IMG/VR virus record: IMGVR_UViG_3300032086_001693
Coordinates: 1 to 22,920 of that record
Direction: 5' to 3' (one strand)
Source: a virus
DNA length: 22,920 nucleotides
Both the position numbers and the translations under genes were made by a program. Each line of letters begins with the position of its first letter. The first letter of the stretch is position 1. The notes below the pieces were generated by a model. That model was not told the DNA's origin. It made no database searches and was given only the letters and a program-made list of their open reading frames with translations. Of the stretch, positions 8,783-17,200 are shown one piece after another.

Positions 8783-8793
8783 ATATATAAATA
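8778..8793 (+). promoter_or_regulatory. Two tandem T4-type late promoters before gene 18
   Basis: Two exact TATAAATA octamers are placed end to end (8778-8785 and 8786-8793). The first contains the gene 17 stop codon TAA (8780-8782). The downstream leader is about 60 bases long, includes the palindrome TATGAATTCATA (8823-8834), and ends with AGAGGAAAC before the ATG. Doubling of the -10 element suggests strong late transcription of the abundant sheath and tube proteins; that effect is inference. Confidence 0.8.
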
Positions 8794-8855
8794 ATAGTGA
8801 ATTGAAAAACTAACAACCGTATTATGAATTCATATCATTAATAGAGGAAACAAAA

Positions 8856-10745
8856 ATGGCACTCTTTTCACCTTCCGAATCTCCTGCGGTTGTCGTAAGG
8901 GAGATCGATCTGACTGGTGGCGTTCCAAACGTCCAGTCATCAACGGGAGCTATTGCGGGTCAGTTTAAATGGGGACCGGTCGGTGAGCGCGTAAACATCG
9001 CGAATGAAACCGAACTAGTCGAAACATTTGGTGCACCTGTAGATAGCGATTTAACACAATCGTGGATGTCGAGAGATTTTCTTTCGGCTACACAATTTTT
9101 AAGATATTCAAATAGCTTAGTAGTTGTTCGAACCGAGAACAATGGTATTGCTAGTGCGCATGCTTTAACATCGCGTGGATATAGCGCACAAAACTTTGAT
9201 TCGAACAATCAAGGTTTCTTAAACCTAGCTAATCCAAAGATTCTAAACAAAGCTAACTTTGATGCAAGGCAATCTACACTTGCTGCAGCTGTGGACGGTC
9301 AAGACTTTGCAACTGTAGATTCTTCAAGCGTAACAGGCAAGTACTCTTTTGTTGCTCGAGTTCCTGGAAACGTAGGAAACAGCATCAAGGTTTCGTATGC
9401 CGGACTGTTGTCTAGTACTGACGCTATGGCTACTAGTACGGATTCTGATTACAATCTTTGGACGTATAAAGCAGAATTTGATGCTAAACCAGGTACTACT
9501 AAGTTTGCTGCTGATAAAGGAGCTAATGGCGACGAAGTTCATTACATTGTCGTCGATGAGGATGGTTTACTAACAGGAACAAAGGGAACCGTTCTAGAAA
9601 GATTTGATGGTCTTTCAATTCTGTCTGACGCAAAGAACGACGAAGGAGTCAGTATCTATGCAAAAGATGTGATTAACGAAAGATCACAATACATTTATCT
9701 TCTTAATTTTGACTCAGATCAAACTGCAATCGGCGCGGGAGCTGCTGCAGTTGATAATAAGGCTTACGGGCTTGATAGTAGTAGATCTACTGCAGGTCAA
9801 TTTAAGAACGAAATATCATTGACCGATGGTCTTGACGGCGGTCCTGCTGGTACATCAGAGTTTGCAACTGCTCACGATCTGTTTGAAGATAAAGATCAAG
9901 TTGAGATTGACTTCTTAGTTGCGCCATCTCAGTTTAGCAGAACTAATTTAACAACAATCGTCAACGACCTTGTTGCAACAGCGACTGCTAGAAAGGACTG
10001 TGTAGTTGTCACATCTCCTTGTAGAGATGACCTACTCAATGAAACTTCAGATGCTACAAAGGTAACAAATACTGTTGCTACGGCAGAGACATTTACCAGA
10101 TCATCATATCTGATTGTAGATAATAACTACATTAAGGTCTATGATAAGTTCAATGATCGTTATGTCGATGTTGCTGCGGCTTCAACTGTTGCAGGCATCA
10201 TGGCATCCACGGACATTAATCGTGCAGCATGGTTCTCACCAGCTGGATCAAGACGTGGTCAACTTCTAGGCATTACATCTCTTAACTATAGCCCAACAAA
10301 AGCTCAAAGAGATACTCTTTATAAAGCGGGTATTAACCCAATTGCTAACATTCCTGGACAAGGTGCTCTTCTCTTTGGAGATAAGACATTCCTAGGAAGA
10401 GTATCTGCGTTTGATAGAATTAACGTAAGACGTTTATTCTTGATTTTAGAAAGAGCGATTGGTAGAGCAGCAGAACAGATTCTGTTTGAGTTCAACGATG
10501 AATTCACCAGAGCTGAGTTTGTCAACATTGTCGAACCAGTACTTCGTGAAGTACAGGGAAGACGGGGTATCACAGACTTTAGAGTCGTGTGTGACGAAAC
10601 AAACAATACTGCAGCTGTCATCGATCGTAATGAGTTCAAAGCTGACATCTTCATTAAGCCAGCACGTTCAATCAACTACGTGACTCTGTCATTCGTAGCT
10701 GTGAGAACTGGTGTGGACTTCGAAGAAGTCGTAGGCACAGTGTAA
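8856..10745 (+). CDS. 18: Tail sheath protein gp18
   Basis: The protein is 629 residues long (T4 gp18 is about 659). The N-terminus LFSPSESPAVVVREIDLT, then GAIAGQFKWGPVGE and LVETFGAP, is the standard sheath start. The C-terminal third (YSPTKAQRDTLYKAGINPIA, FGDKTFL, RINVRRLFLILERAI, FIKPARSINYVTLSFVAV) is the highly conserved sheath core. In contractile tails this protein polymerises around the gp19 tube and contracts on infection. The middle (about 130-330) is the divergent surface-exposed region. A good AGAGGAAAC ribosome site and tandem late promoters precede it. The tube gene follows 11 bases later. Confidence 0.95.
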   Translation: MALFSPSESPAVVVREIDLTGGVPNVQSSTGAIAGQFKWGPVGERVNIANETELVETFGAPVDSDLTQSWMSRDFLSATQFLRYSNSLVVVRTENNGIASAHALTSRGYSAQNFDSNNQGFLNLANPKILNKANFDARQSTLAAAVDGQDFATVDSSSVTGKYSFVARVPGNVGNSIKVSYAGLLSSTDAMATSTDSDYNLWTYKAEFDAKPGTTKFAADKGANGDEVHYIVVDEDGLLTGTKGTVLERFDGLSILSDAKNDEGVSIYAKDVINERSQYIYLLNFDSDQTAIGAGAAAVDNKAYGLDSSRSTAGQFKNEISLTDGLDGGPAGTSEFATAHDLFEDKDQVEIDFLVAPSQFSRTNLTTIVNDLVATATARKDCVVVTSPCRDDLLNETSDATKVTNTVATAETFTRSSYLIVDNNYIKVYDKFNDRYVDVAAASTVAGIMASTDINRAAWFSPAGSRRGQLLGITSLNYSPTKAQRDTLYKAGINPIANIPGQGALLFGDKTFLGRVSAFDRINVRRLFLILERAIGRAAEQILFEFNDEFTRAEFVNIVEPVLREVQGRRGITDFRVVCDETNNTAAVIDRNEFKADIFIKPARSINYVTLSFVAVRTGVDFEEVVGTV

Positions 10746-10756
10746 GGAGATAGAAA

Positions 10757-11284
10757 ATGGCAGTTTTAGGAGTCGATGACTTTAAAGCAAAACTAAGAGG
10801 TGGTGGCGCTCGTCCTAATTTATTCAAGGCGACGATCAACTACCCAGGGTATGCGGGAGGAGATGTAGAAGTCACAAGTTTCTTGTGCGAAACAGCTCAG
10901 CTACCCGGATCAACGTTTGGAACAATTATTGTTCCTTTCCGTGGTCGACAGTTAAAGATGGCTGGAGACAGGACATTTGCACCGTGGACAGTCACGATCA
11001 TTAATGATACTGACTTTGCGGTACGTGATGGTCTTGAGCGTTGGATGAATGGTATTAATGCTCATTCAACTAACGCAGGTCTTGCATCACCGGTCTTGTA
11101 CGAGGCTGATCTGTTTGTAGAGCAGCTTGATCGTAGTGGAGAGACAGTAAAGAAATACGACATTCGTGGCGCGTTTCCAACTGACCTCTCACCGATTGAT
11201 GTAAGTTACACAGCGACTGATGAAATCGAAAGGTTCACATGTACCTTCGAGTTCCAGTACTTCGAAACTAACACCACAACTTAG
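10757..11284 (+). CDS. 19: Tail tube protein gp19
   Basis: The protein is 175 residues long (T4 gp19 is about 163). The pattern RPNLFKATINYPGY, then FLCETAQLPGSTFGTIIVPF, RGRQLKMAGDRTF, WTVTIINDTDF and GLERWMNGIN is the T4-like tail tube signature. In the tail, hexamers of this protein stack to form the inner tube. It has a strong AAGGAG ribosome site. The gene directly follows the sheath gene and precedes a hairpin in the gap before the portal gene. Confidence 0.94.
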   Translation: MAVLGVDDFKAKLRGGGARPNLFKATINYPGYAGGDVEVTSFLCETAQLPGSTFGTIIVPFRGRQLKMAGDRTFAPWTVTIINDTDFAVRDGLERWMNGINAHSTNAGLASPVLYEADLFVEQLDRSGETVKKYDIRGAFPTDLSPIDVSYTATDEIERFTCTFEFQYFETNTTT

Positions 11285-11300
11285 TAATATATAAAAGGGA

Positions 11301-11323
11301 AGGGACCAGGACAACTGGTCCCT
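11301..11323 (+). terminator. Hairpin between genes 19 and 20, terminator or processing site
   Basis: A perfect 9-bp stem (AGGGACCAG with CTGGTCCCT) surrounds a 5-base GACAA loop. The bases after it are CTCTCTCAT, pyrimidine-rich but without the run of T typical of a rho-independent terminator. It may attenuate read-through from the abundant tube message into the portal gene, or protect or process the mRNA. The hairpin is seen directly; the function is inference. Confidence 0.5.
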
Positions 11324-11341
11324 CTCTCATAAGGAAAGAAT

Positions 11342-12973
11342 ATGGCAGAAGCAGATAGAGGATTTCGTTTATTCGGTTTCGAAATAAAGAAGGCGGCGTC
11401 GGAGGATCCGACTAAAAAACCTTCTATTGTTCCAGCTCGTGATGATGATGGCGCGGGATATGTATCTGCTTCAGGTCTACACTATGGGCAATATCTGAAT
11501 ATCGACGGTGATGACTCAAAGGATAATTATCAGTTAATGATGCAGTATCGTGGGGTCGCGATGCATCCAGAAGTCGATATGGCGATTGAAGAGATTGTCA
11601 ATGAGTCCATTACTATTAGCGATAATGCAATGATTGCTGATATCAACACTGATGGTATTGATATCTCTGATTCTATTAAGAAACAGATCAAAGAAGAATT
11701 CGATAACATCTACGCAATGTTAGATTTTAGTGACTACGGTCATGACATATTCCGTAGATGGTATGTTGATGGAAGATTGTTCCATCACTTGGTTGTTAAT
11801 GAGTCAAATCTCAAAGCTGGTATTCAAGAGATTCGACCTATTGATGCATCAAGAATGCGTAAAGTAAAACAGATTAAAACAAAAACAGACCAAGCGACTG
11901 GTGCAAAGCTGATTGAAAAAGTAGACGAGTACTACATCTATCAGGAAAAACCAGGTGCAATGAAGACATCTGGCGTTAAACTCACAGAAGACGCAGTATC
12001 ATATGTCACATCTGGCTTGTTGAACGAAGATCGTAAAAAGATCGTCTCGTATCTACACAAAGCACTGAAGCCAATCAATCAACTTCGGATGATGGAAGAT
12101 GCGTTAGTCATCTATCGTCTTGCACGTGCACCCGAGAGAAGAATGTTCTATATCGACGTAGGTAACTTGCCTACCGGTAAAGCTGAGCAGTACATGAAAG
12201 ATATCATGACAAGATATCGTAACAAACTTGTCTATGATGCAAAAACTGGTGAGATCCGTGATGACCGTAAACACCAAGCTCTCCTAGAAGATTTCTGGTT
12301 ACCGCGTAGAGAAGGTGGTCGTGGAACAGAGGTATCATCTCTGCCAGGTGGTCAGAACTTAGGTGAGATCGAAGACATCGTGTACTTCCAGAAGAAAATG
12401 TACAGAGCACTCAATGTGCCGATCAACAGGCTTGAGCAAGAAGCACAGTTCTCTCTTGGTAGATCATCAGAGATTACTCGAGATGAGTTAAAGTTTCAGA
12501 AATTTATTGATCGACTGCGTAGAAGATTCTCACACCTATTCATGGGTATCCTAAAGAAGCAATTGATTCTCAAAGGTATTATTACAGAAGAAGATTGGAA
12601 TAACTGGAAGTCTGATCTTGTTGTAACCTACGCAATGGATAATCATTTCTCTGAATTAAAAGATGCAGAGATACTAAGAGAAAAGCTACAATCACTTGAT
12701 CAGGTGCAAAACTACGTCGGTGAATATTTCTCAAAAGAGTGGGTCATGAAGAATATCCTGCATTTCAGTGATGAAGATATCGATAATATGCAGAAAGAAA
12801 TTAACGGTGAAGGTGGCCAAGAAGAGGAGCCACAAGAAGAATCATATGACTATATTGAATACCAAGATGAAGATGAACCAGCTCAGTTAGAAATAGAGGA
12901 AACTATAGACCACAGTCTGAAAGAAAAAGAATTAGAAGTGTTGTCTAGTATCGCTACTGTACTGAAGAGTTAA
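11342..12973 (+). CDS. 20: Portal vertex protein gp20
   Basis: The protein is 543 residues long (T4 gp20 is about 524). The conserved core is clear: LMMQYRGVAMHPEVDMAIEE, IVNESI, FDNIYAMLDF, FRRWYVDGRLFHHLV, IRPIDASRMRKV, YRLARAPERRMFYIDVGNLP, then ALNVPINRLEQEAQFSLGR and EITRDELKFQKFI. It forms the dodecameric ring at the packaging vertex, which initiates prohead assembly and docks the gp17 motor. The last 75 residues are strongly acidic (EGGQEEEPQEE, YQDEDEPAQLEIEE) and probably disordered. The ribosome site is AAGGAAAG. It is followed, after a single base, by a collagen-like gene rather than by gene 67 as in T4. Confidence 0.95.
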   Translation: MAEADRGFRLFGFEIKKAASEDPTKKPSIVPARDDDGAGYVSASGLHYGQYLNIDGDDSKDNYQLMMQYRGVAMHPEVDMAIEEIVNESITISDNAMIADINTDGIDISDSIKKQIKEEFDNIYAMLDFSDYGHDIFRRWYVDGRLFHHLVVNESNLKAGIQEIRPIDASRMRKVKQIKTKTDQATGAKLIEKVDEYYIYQEKPGAMKTSGVKLTEDAVSYVTSGLLNEDRKKIVSYLHKALKPINQLRMMEDALVIYRLARAPERRMFYIDVGNLPTGKAEQYMKDIMTRYRNKLVYDAKTGEIRDDRKHQALLEDFWLPRREGGRGTEVSSLPGGQNLGEIEDIVYFQKKMYRALNVPINRLEQEAQFSLGRSSEITRDELKFQKFIDRLRRRFSHLFMGILKKQLILKGIITEEDWNNWKSDLVVTYAMDNHFSELKDAEILREKLQSLDQVQNYVGEYFSKEWVMKNILHFSDEDIDNMQKEINGEGGQEEEPQEESYDYIEYQDEDEPAQLEIEETIDHSLKEKELEVLSSIATVLKS

Positions 12974-12974
12974 G

Positions 12975-14213
12975 ATGAAGAATATTATCAATGAGGCTCT
13001 TCTGGCTCTTGCAATCAAGAACCTGAAAGAAGACATTGCAGAGATAAAATCTCACCCACCGAAGAGAGGCAGACAAGGACCTCAAGGTGATCGTGGTGAT
13101 ATTGGCCCTATTGGTCTTACTGGAGAGCAAGGGCCACAGGGTGAGCGCGGTGAACAAGGTCTTATAGGTGAACAAGGCCCCCAAGGATTACAAGGTCCTG
13201 CTGGTCCTATCGGAGAGCAAGGACCTCAAGGTATTCAGGGTGAGCAAGGTCTCATCGGTGAGCAGGGACTTATAGGTCCAGCTGGTCCAAAAGGGGAAAA
13301 AGGAGATAGAGGTGATACCGGTCTTCAAGGGCCACAAGGCCCGTCCGGATTATCTGGACAGCAGGGAATACCAGGCCTTCGTGGAGAGAAAGGTGAGACT
13401 GGAGAACGGGGGGCCATTGGTCCTCAAGGACCCAGAGGATTACAAGGTGATCGAGGTGTCAAAGGTGACCAAGGAATCCAAGGAGAACGTGGACTTCAAG
13501 GATTAGTTGGGCCAAAAGGAGATCGTGGAGACAAAGGCGAGAAAGGTGATACTGGACCTCAGGGACTACAAGGGCCTGAAGGACCAGCTGGAAAGGATTT
13601 AACTCTTGAGGATGCAAAACCTTTATTAGATAGGTATCAGGGAGACTATCAAAGGTTTGTATCAAATGTAAATAAATCATTAGCCTCACTCGGTGGTGGT
13701 GGTCTCGGTGAAAGAGATGTCCTTGATCTTATTACATCTACAGTTGACTCTGCTTATGTTTCTCTTCGTGAGGCCGATACTGGTGGAGGTGGAACGGGTA
13801 CAACAGATTCTGCTTACCTTTCCGCACTACAACAAAGTTTAGTCCCAGCCGTAGACTCAGTCTATAGTTTAGGTTCACCGACTAAAAAATGGAAAGACTT
13901 ATACCTATCTAATAGCAGTTTATTTTTAGGTGAAATTTCTGTTAATGCTACTAGCGGCGGTATTCTTGTAACAGATGCTGAAGGTAGCCGGCAAGAGATA
14001 AGTGGTTCAACACTAAATAGAACTTTATCTACCGAGATACCGGGCACAACAAACTTTGACCTAAGAAAAACACAAGGCGATAGCGCAGGTGTGTTTACTG
14101 AAACAGGTCTTGGAGATAAAGATTTAGGACCTTTTGGCGAAGAACAAAGGACATTTTACGACTGTTTAAAACCAGATGCGGCTGTTGCCAGTTTAGATTT
14201 AGGTTCATTATAA
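12975..14213 (+). CDS. Collagen-like virion protein
   Basis: The protein is 412 residues long. Residues 1-28 form a short helix-prone segment with hydrophobic spacing ([20 protein letters not shown]). Residues 32-208 are 59 uninterrupted Gly-X-Y triplets, rich in GPQ, GEQ, KGE, KGD and GDR. In a triple helix this would give a rod of about 50 nm. Oppositely charged KGE/KGD pairs are known to stabilise collagen helices without hydroxyproline. Residues about 213-310 mix a helical part with Gly linkers and DSAY motifs. The C-terminal part ([16 protein letters not shown], then [17 protein letters not shown]) matches a module I recognise in marine phage fibre proteins. The ATG is one base after the portal stop, so it is probably co-translated with gene 20. 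A trimeric fibre on the virion is inferred. Confidence 0.85.
   Translation: MKNIINEALLALAIKNLKEDIAEIKSHPPKRGRQGPQGDRGDIGPIGLTGEQGPQGERGEQGLIGEQGPQGLQGPAGPIGEQGPQGIQGEQGLIGEQGLIGPAGPKGEKGDRGDTGLQGPQGPSGLSGQQGIPGLRGEKGETGERGAIGPQGPRGLQGDRGVKGDQGIQGERGLQGLVGPKGDRGDKGEKGDTGPQGLQGPEGPAGKDLTLEDAKPLLDRYQGDYQRFVSNVNKSLASLGGGGLGERDVLDLITSTVDSAYVSLREADTGGGGTGTTDSAYLSALQQSLVPAVDSVYSLGSPTKKWKDLYLSNSSLFLGEISVNATSGGILVTDAEGSRQEISGSTLNRTLSTEIPGTTNFDLRKTQGDSAGVFTETGLGDKDLGPFGEEQRTFYDCLKPDAAVASLDLGSL
13068..13598 (+). repeat. Gly-X-Y triplet repeat tract (59 units)
   Basis: This is the DNA encoding the collagen triple-helix region. Nine-base units of the type GGN-CCN/GAR-CAR recur throughout, with GAGCAAGG and CAAGGTC-like words repeated many times. 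Glycine codons vary among GGT, GGA, GGC and GGG, so neighbouring units are similar but seldom identical. Such tracts commonly change length by slippage or recombination. Confidence 0.85.
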
Positions 14214-14217
14214 TGGT

Positions 14218-14225
14218 TATAAATA
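14218..14225 (+). promoter_or_regulatory. T4-type late promoter before the 1052-residue fibre gene
   Basis: An exact TATAAATA lies 4 bases after the collagen gene stop and 27 bases before the next ATG, with AAAGGTTAGAAG as the probable ribosome site. It would drive the four genes from 14253 to 19098, which are then separated only by overlaps or 3 bases. Spacing to the ATG is the same as at the gene 13 promoter. Confidence 0.75.
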
Positions 14226-14252
14226 GTACAAGTATTTTAAAGGTTAGAAGCG

Positions 14253-17200
14253 ATGCCAACTACTTTACAATTTAGACGAGGTACTGCTACCCAGAACGAT
14301 GCGTTTACCGGATCTGTGGGTGAGTTGACAATCGATACTACTAATAAGACGGTACGCGTTCATGACGGAGCAACTGCTGGTGGTACTCGTATTGCAACCT
14401 ATGCTGAAGCTCAGTCAGGTGGTAGCGGCGGAAGTGGCCTAGACTCAGCTGCAGTACTAGCTCTTATTAGTGCTGGATATATTCAAACTAATCAGATAAA
14501 GTACACAACCGTTGATTTCCCAGATTCTGCTGGTGTAAGTGCAATTATCACGGCCGATGTCGATGCTTCGTTTATTGCAGCCCTTGGTACATCAGCGATA
14601 CCAAACTTACCTACTTCTAAAATCACATCGGGCACATTTGCTGATGCTAGAATTGCTGCTAGTAATGTAACACAACATCAAGCAAGCTTGAGCATTACTG
14701 AGAGTCAGATCAGTGATCTCGGTAGTTATATTACTGCGAGTTCTACCGATACTTTAACTAACAAATCAATTAGCGCAGGCCAAATTAATTCAGGAACACT
14801 TGATTCAGCAAGGATACCAGTATTAGCTGCTACTGATATTGCATCAGGCACAATCGATTCAGCTAGAATTCCAGGGCTGAGTGCTTCTGATATCGTTACC
14901 GGTACTATTGATTCGGCCAGATTGCCTGTAGGGACATTTACTACCGGTGGTGGAGGATCAAGTGACATTGATTCTGCGCAAGTTAGTTCTATTATTACAG
15001 CTGATGTCGATGCTGCATTCGTTGCTGCATTAGGAACTAGTGCTATACCGAATCTTGCGACATCGAAGATTACTTCTGGAATCTTTGATTCAGCCAGAAT
15101 ACCGGTGTTATCAGCTAGTGACATTACATCAGGCACAATCGATTCAGCCAGACTGCCTGCAGGTACATTTGGTGGAGGGTCAGGCGGCTCTCCTGGCCAG
15201 AGTGGAGGGTCAGGCGGAAGTGGTGGTATTGATTCCGCAGCAGTCATCGGATTAGTTGACTCAGCCTATGTACAAGCTCGACAAGCTTCTGGCTCTGGGA
15301 CTGATCCGATTTTTAAAACGATCTCGGTAGCTGGTCAAAGTGATGTAGTAGCAGACACAACAGCAGATACATTAACACTTGTCGGTAGTGGTGTTGCTAT
15401 TACAACAAATGCTGGTACAGATACTATTACATTCACAGCATCAATACCGGTGGTTGACACAGACTTTGTTGACTCTGCTCGTGTTAGTTCTATTATCACC
15501 GCAGACGTTGATGCGTCATTCATTAACGCATTAACGATTGATGCTGATACTCTTGGTGGCCAGAATAGCGCTTATCATTTAAACTATAATAATTTCAGCA
15601 ATACACCTACAATACCATCACTTGGAAATAGCTTTATTGATTCAGCTGAGGCCATTAAGTTAATTACCGCAAATGCAATTGACTCAAGTGTTGCTCTTCA
15701 ATTATTGCTAGACTCAATTGAAACTATAGCGTTAATAGACTCAGCTCATGTTAGACTAAGACAAGATTTTGCCTACGCGTCATTGACTGGTGCGCCAACA
15801 ATACCTGCTGTCGACACAGATTTTGTTGATTCAGCTAGGGTAAGTTCGATTATCACCGCAGATGTTGATGCATCATTTATTAACGCATTAACAATTGATG
15901 CTGATACTCTGGGTGGTCAAAATAGTGCCTATCATTTAAATTACAACAACTTTACAAATACACCAACAATTCCAGCAATTGACACTAACTTTGTTGACTC
16001 AGCTCGTGTTAGTTCCATAATTACTGCTGACGTAGACGCTGCTTTTGTTGCAGCTCTTGGTACGTCAGCGATACCTAATTTACCTACGAGTAAAATTACA
16101 TCAGGCACATTTGACTCGGCAAGAATACCTGATCTAGCTGCAGCAGACATTACGTCTGGTACTATAGACTCAGCACGCATTCCTGCGTTAGCCGCTGGCG
16201 ACATTACATCCGGCACAATTGATTCAGCTAGAATACCACCAACCGATAACGCTAATAAATTAAGTGGACAGGCTGGATCATATTATCTTGATTACACTAA
16301 TTTTAGCAACACACCTACTATACCGACTCTTGGAACAGACTTTGTTGATTCCGCAGAAACTAACACATTAATTGATGCACGAGTCACAAATACGTTTTTA
16401 AGAGGTCTAATTGATGACTCGGTGTTAACAGTTGATGGCAATGGATCAACTGGTGGTGTTACTGTACAAGATGGCGGAATCACAATCAGGACAGGTACTG
16501 GTAGTGTCGCGTACGCAGACTTCTATTGTGAAGTTTCCAATGCACATAGAACAAGATTAAAGTCTGCTGCACATAGTGATTATTCTGGAAATGTAGATAT
16601 TACATTACCAACTACAACCGGGACACTAGCACTTACATCTCAACTACCAGTTATTGATACAGACTTTGTAGATTCTGTACGAGTTAGTAGTATCATCACA
16701 GCTGATGTTGATGCAGCTTTCGTAGCAGCGCTTGGCACATCGGCAATACCAAATTTACCTACTTCTAAAATTACATCAGGAACATTTGATTCCGCTAGAA
16801 TCCCGGTGTTATCAGCTAGTGACATTGTAACAGGTACAATTGATTCTGATAGATTACCTACTGGTACATTTGGTGGTGGCGGTGGTGGATCGTCGCTTAC
16901 GGTACAAGAAGAAGGTAGTTCGCTTTCTACTGCTGCGACTACACTTAACTTTGTGGGTTCAGGAGTAACTGCATCAGGTACTGGTGCAACTAAAACAATT
17001 ACTGTTACTGCTGGCGGTTTAGATTCTGCAGACGTTAGAAATATAATTCAAGGAGACGCTGGATTAACACAATTTGCATACACCGTTACTTCAGCTAATA
17101 CAACATCATTTAGCGGAAATGATAACAATGGAAACTCATTAAGCTATAACGCTAACACTGTTGCCGTATTCTTAAACGGTGTCTTGTTGGTAGATAGTGA

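Larger units (their letters stand above)
14535..16892 (+). repeat. Protein-coding repeat region (ITADVDA and DSARIP units)
   Basis: Six units starting at 14535, 14982, 15483, 15840, 16008 and 16683 encode V-S-(S/A)-I-I-T-A-D-V-D-A-(S/A)-F. Four of them continue into ALGTSAIPNL(P/A)TSKITSG and then (F)DSARIP (FADARI in the first copy). DNA identity between units is much lower than protein identity: differences are nearly all at third positions, including AGY/TCN switches in serine codons. The repeat ends in the GTFGGGGGGSS linker. Confidence 0.85.

Noticed and set aside
8823-8834. 12-base palindrome TATGAATTCATA in the gene 18 leader as an operator
   Set aside because: It is short and AT-rich, with no second copy in the window. 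Chance occurrence is likely; mentioned only as a feature of the leader.
11290-11297. TATAAAAG as a further late promoter before gene 20
   Set aside because: The last two bases of the octamer do not match TATAAATA, and a start site there would fall inside the hairpin stem at 11301-11323.
13312-13506. Open frame in another + frame within the collagen tract
   Set aside because: The 9-base Gly-X-Y periodicity keeps alternative frames open. It has no ribosome site, and the collagen frame is clearly the coding one.
13068-13598. CRISPR-like or non-coding tandem array
   Set aside because: The periodicity is 9 bases, stays in frame and encodes Gly-X-Y. There are no constant repeats with unique spacers.
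14726-15247. Long antisense open frame (173 codons) with repeats of its own inside the 1052-residue fibre gene; similar ones at 15941-16216 and 16640-16825
   Set aside because: They mirror the sense repeats (DSARIP units give stop-free antisense frames). They have no ribosome site or promoter, and every recognised gene is on the + strand.
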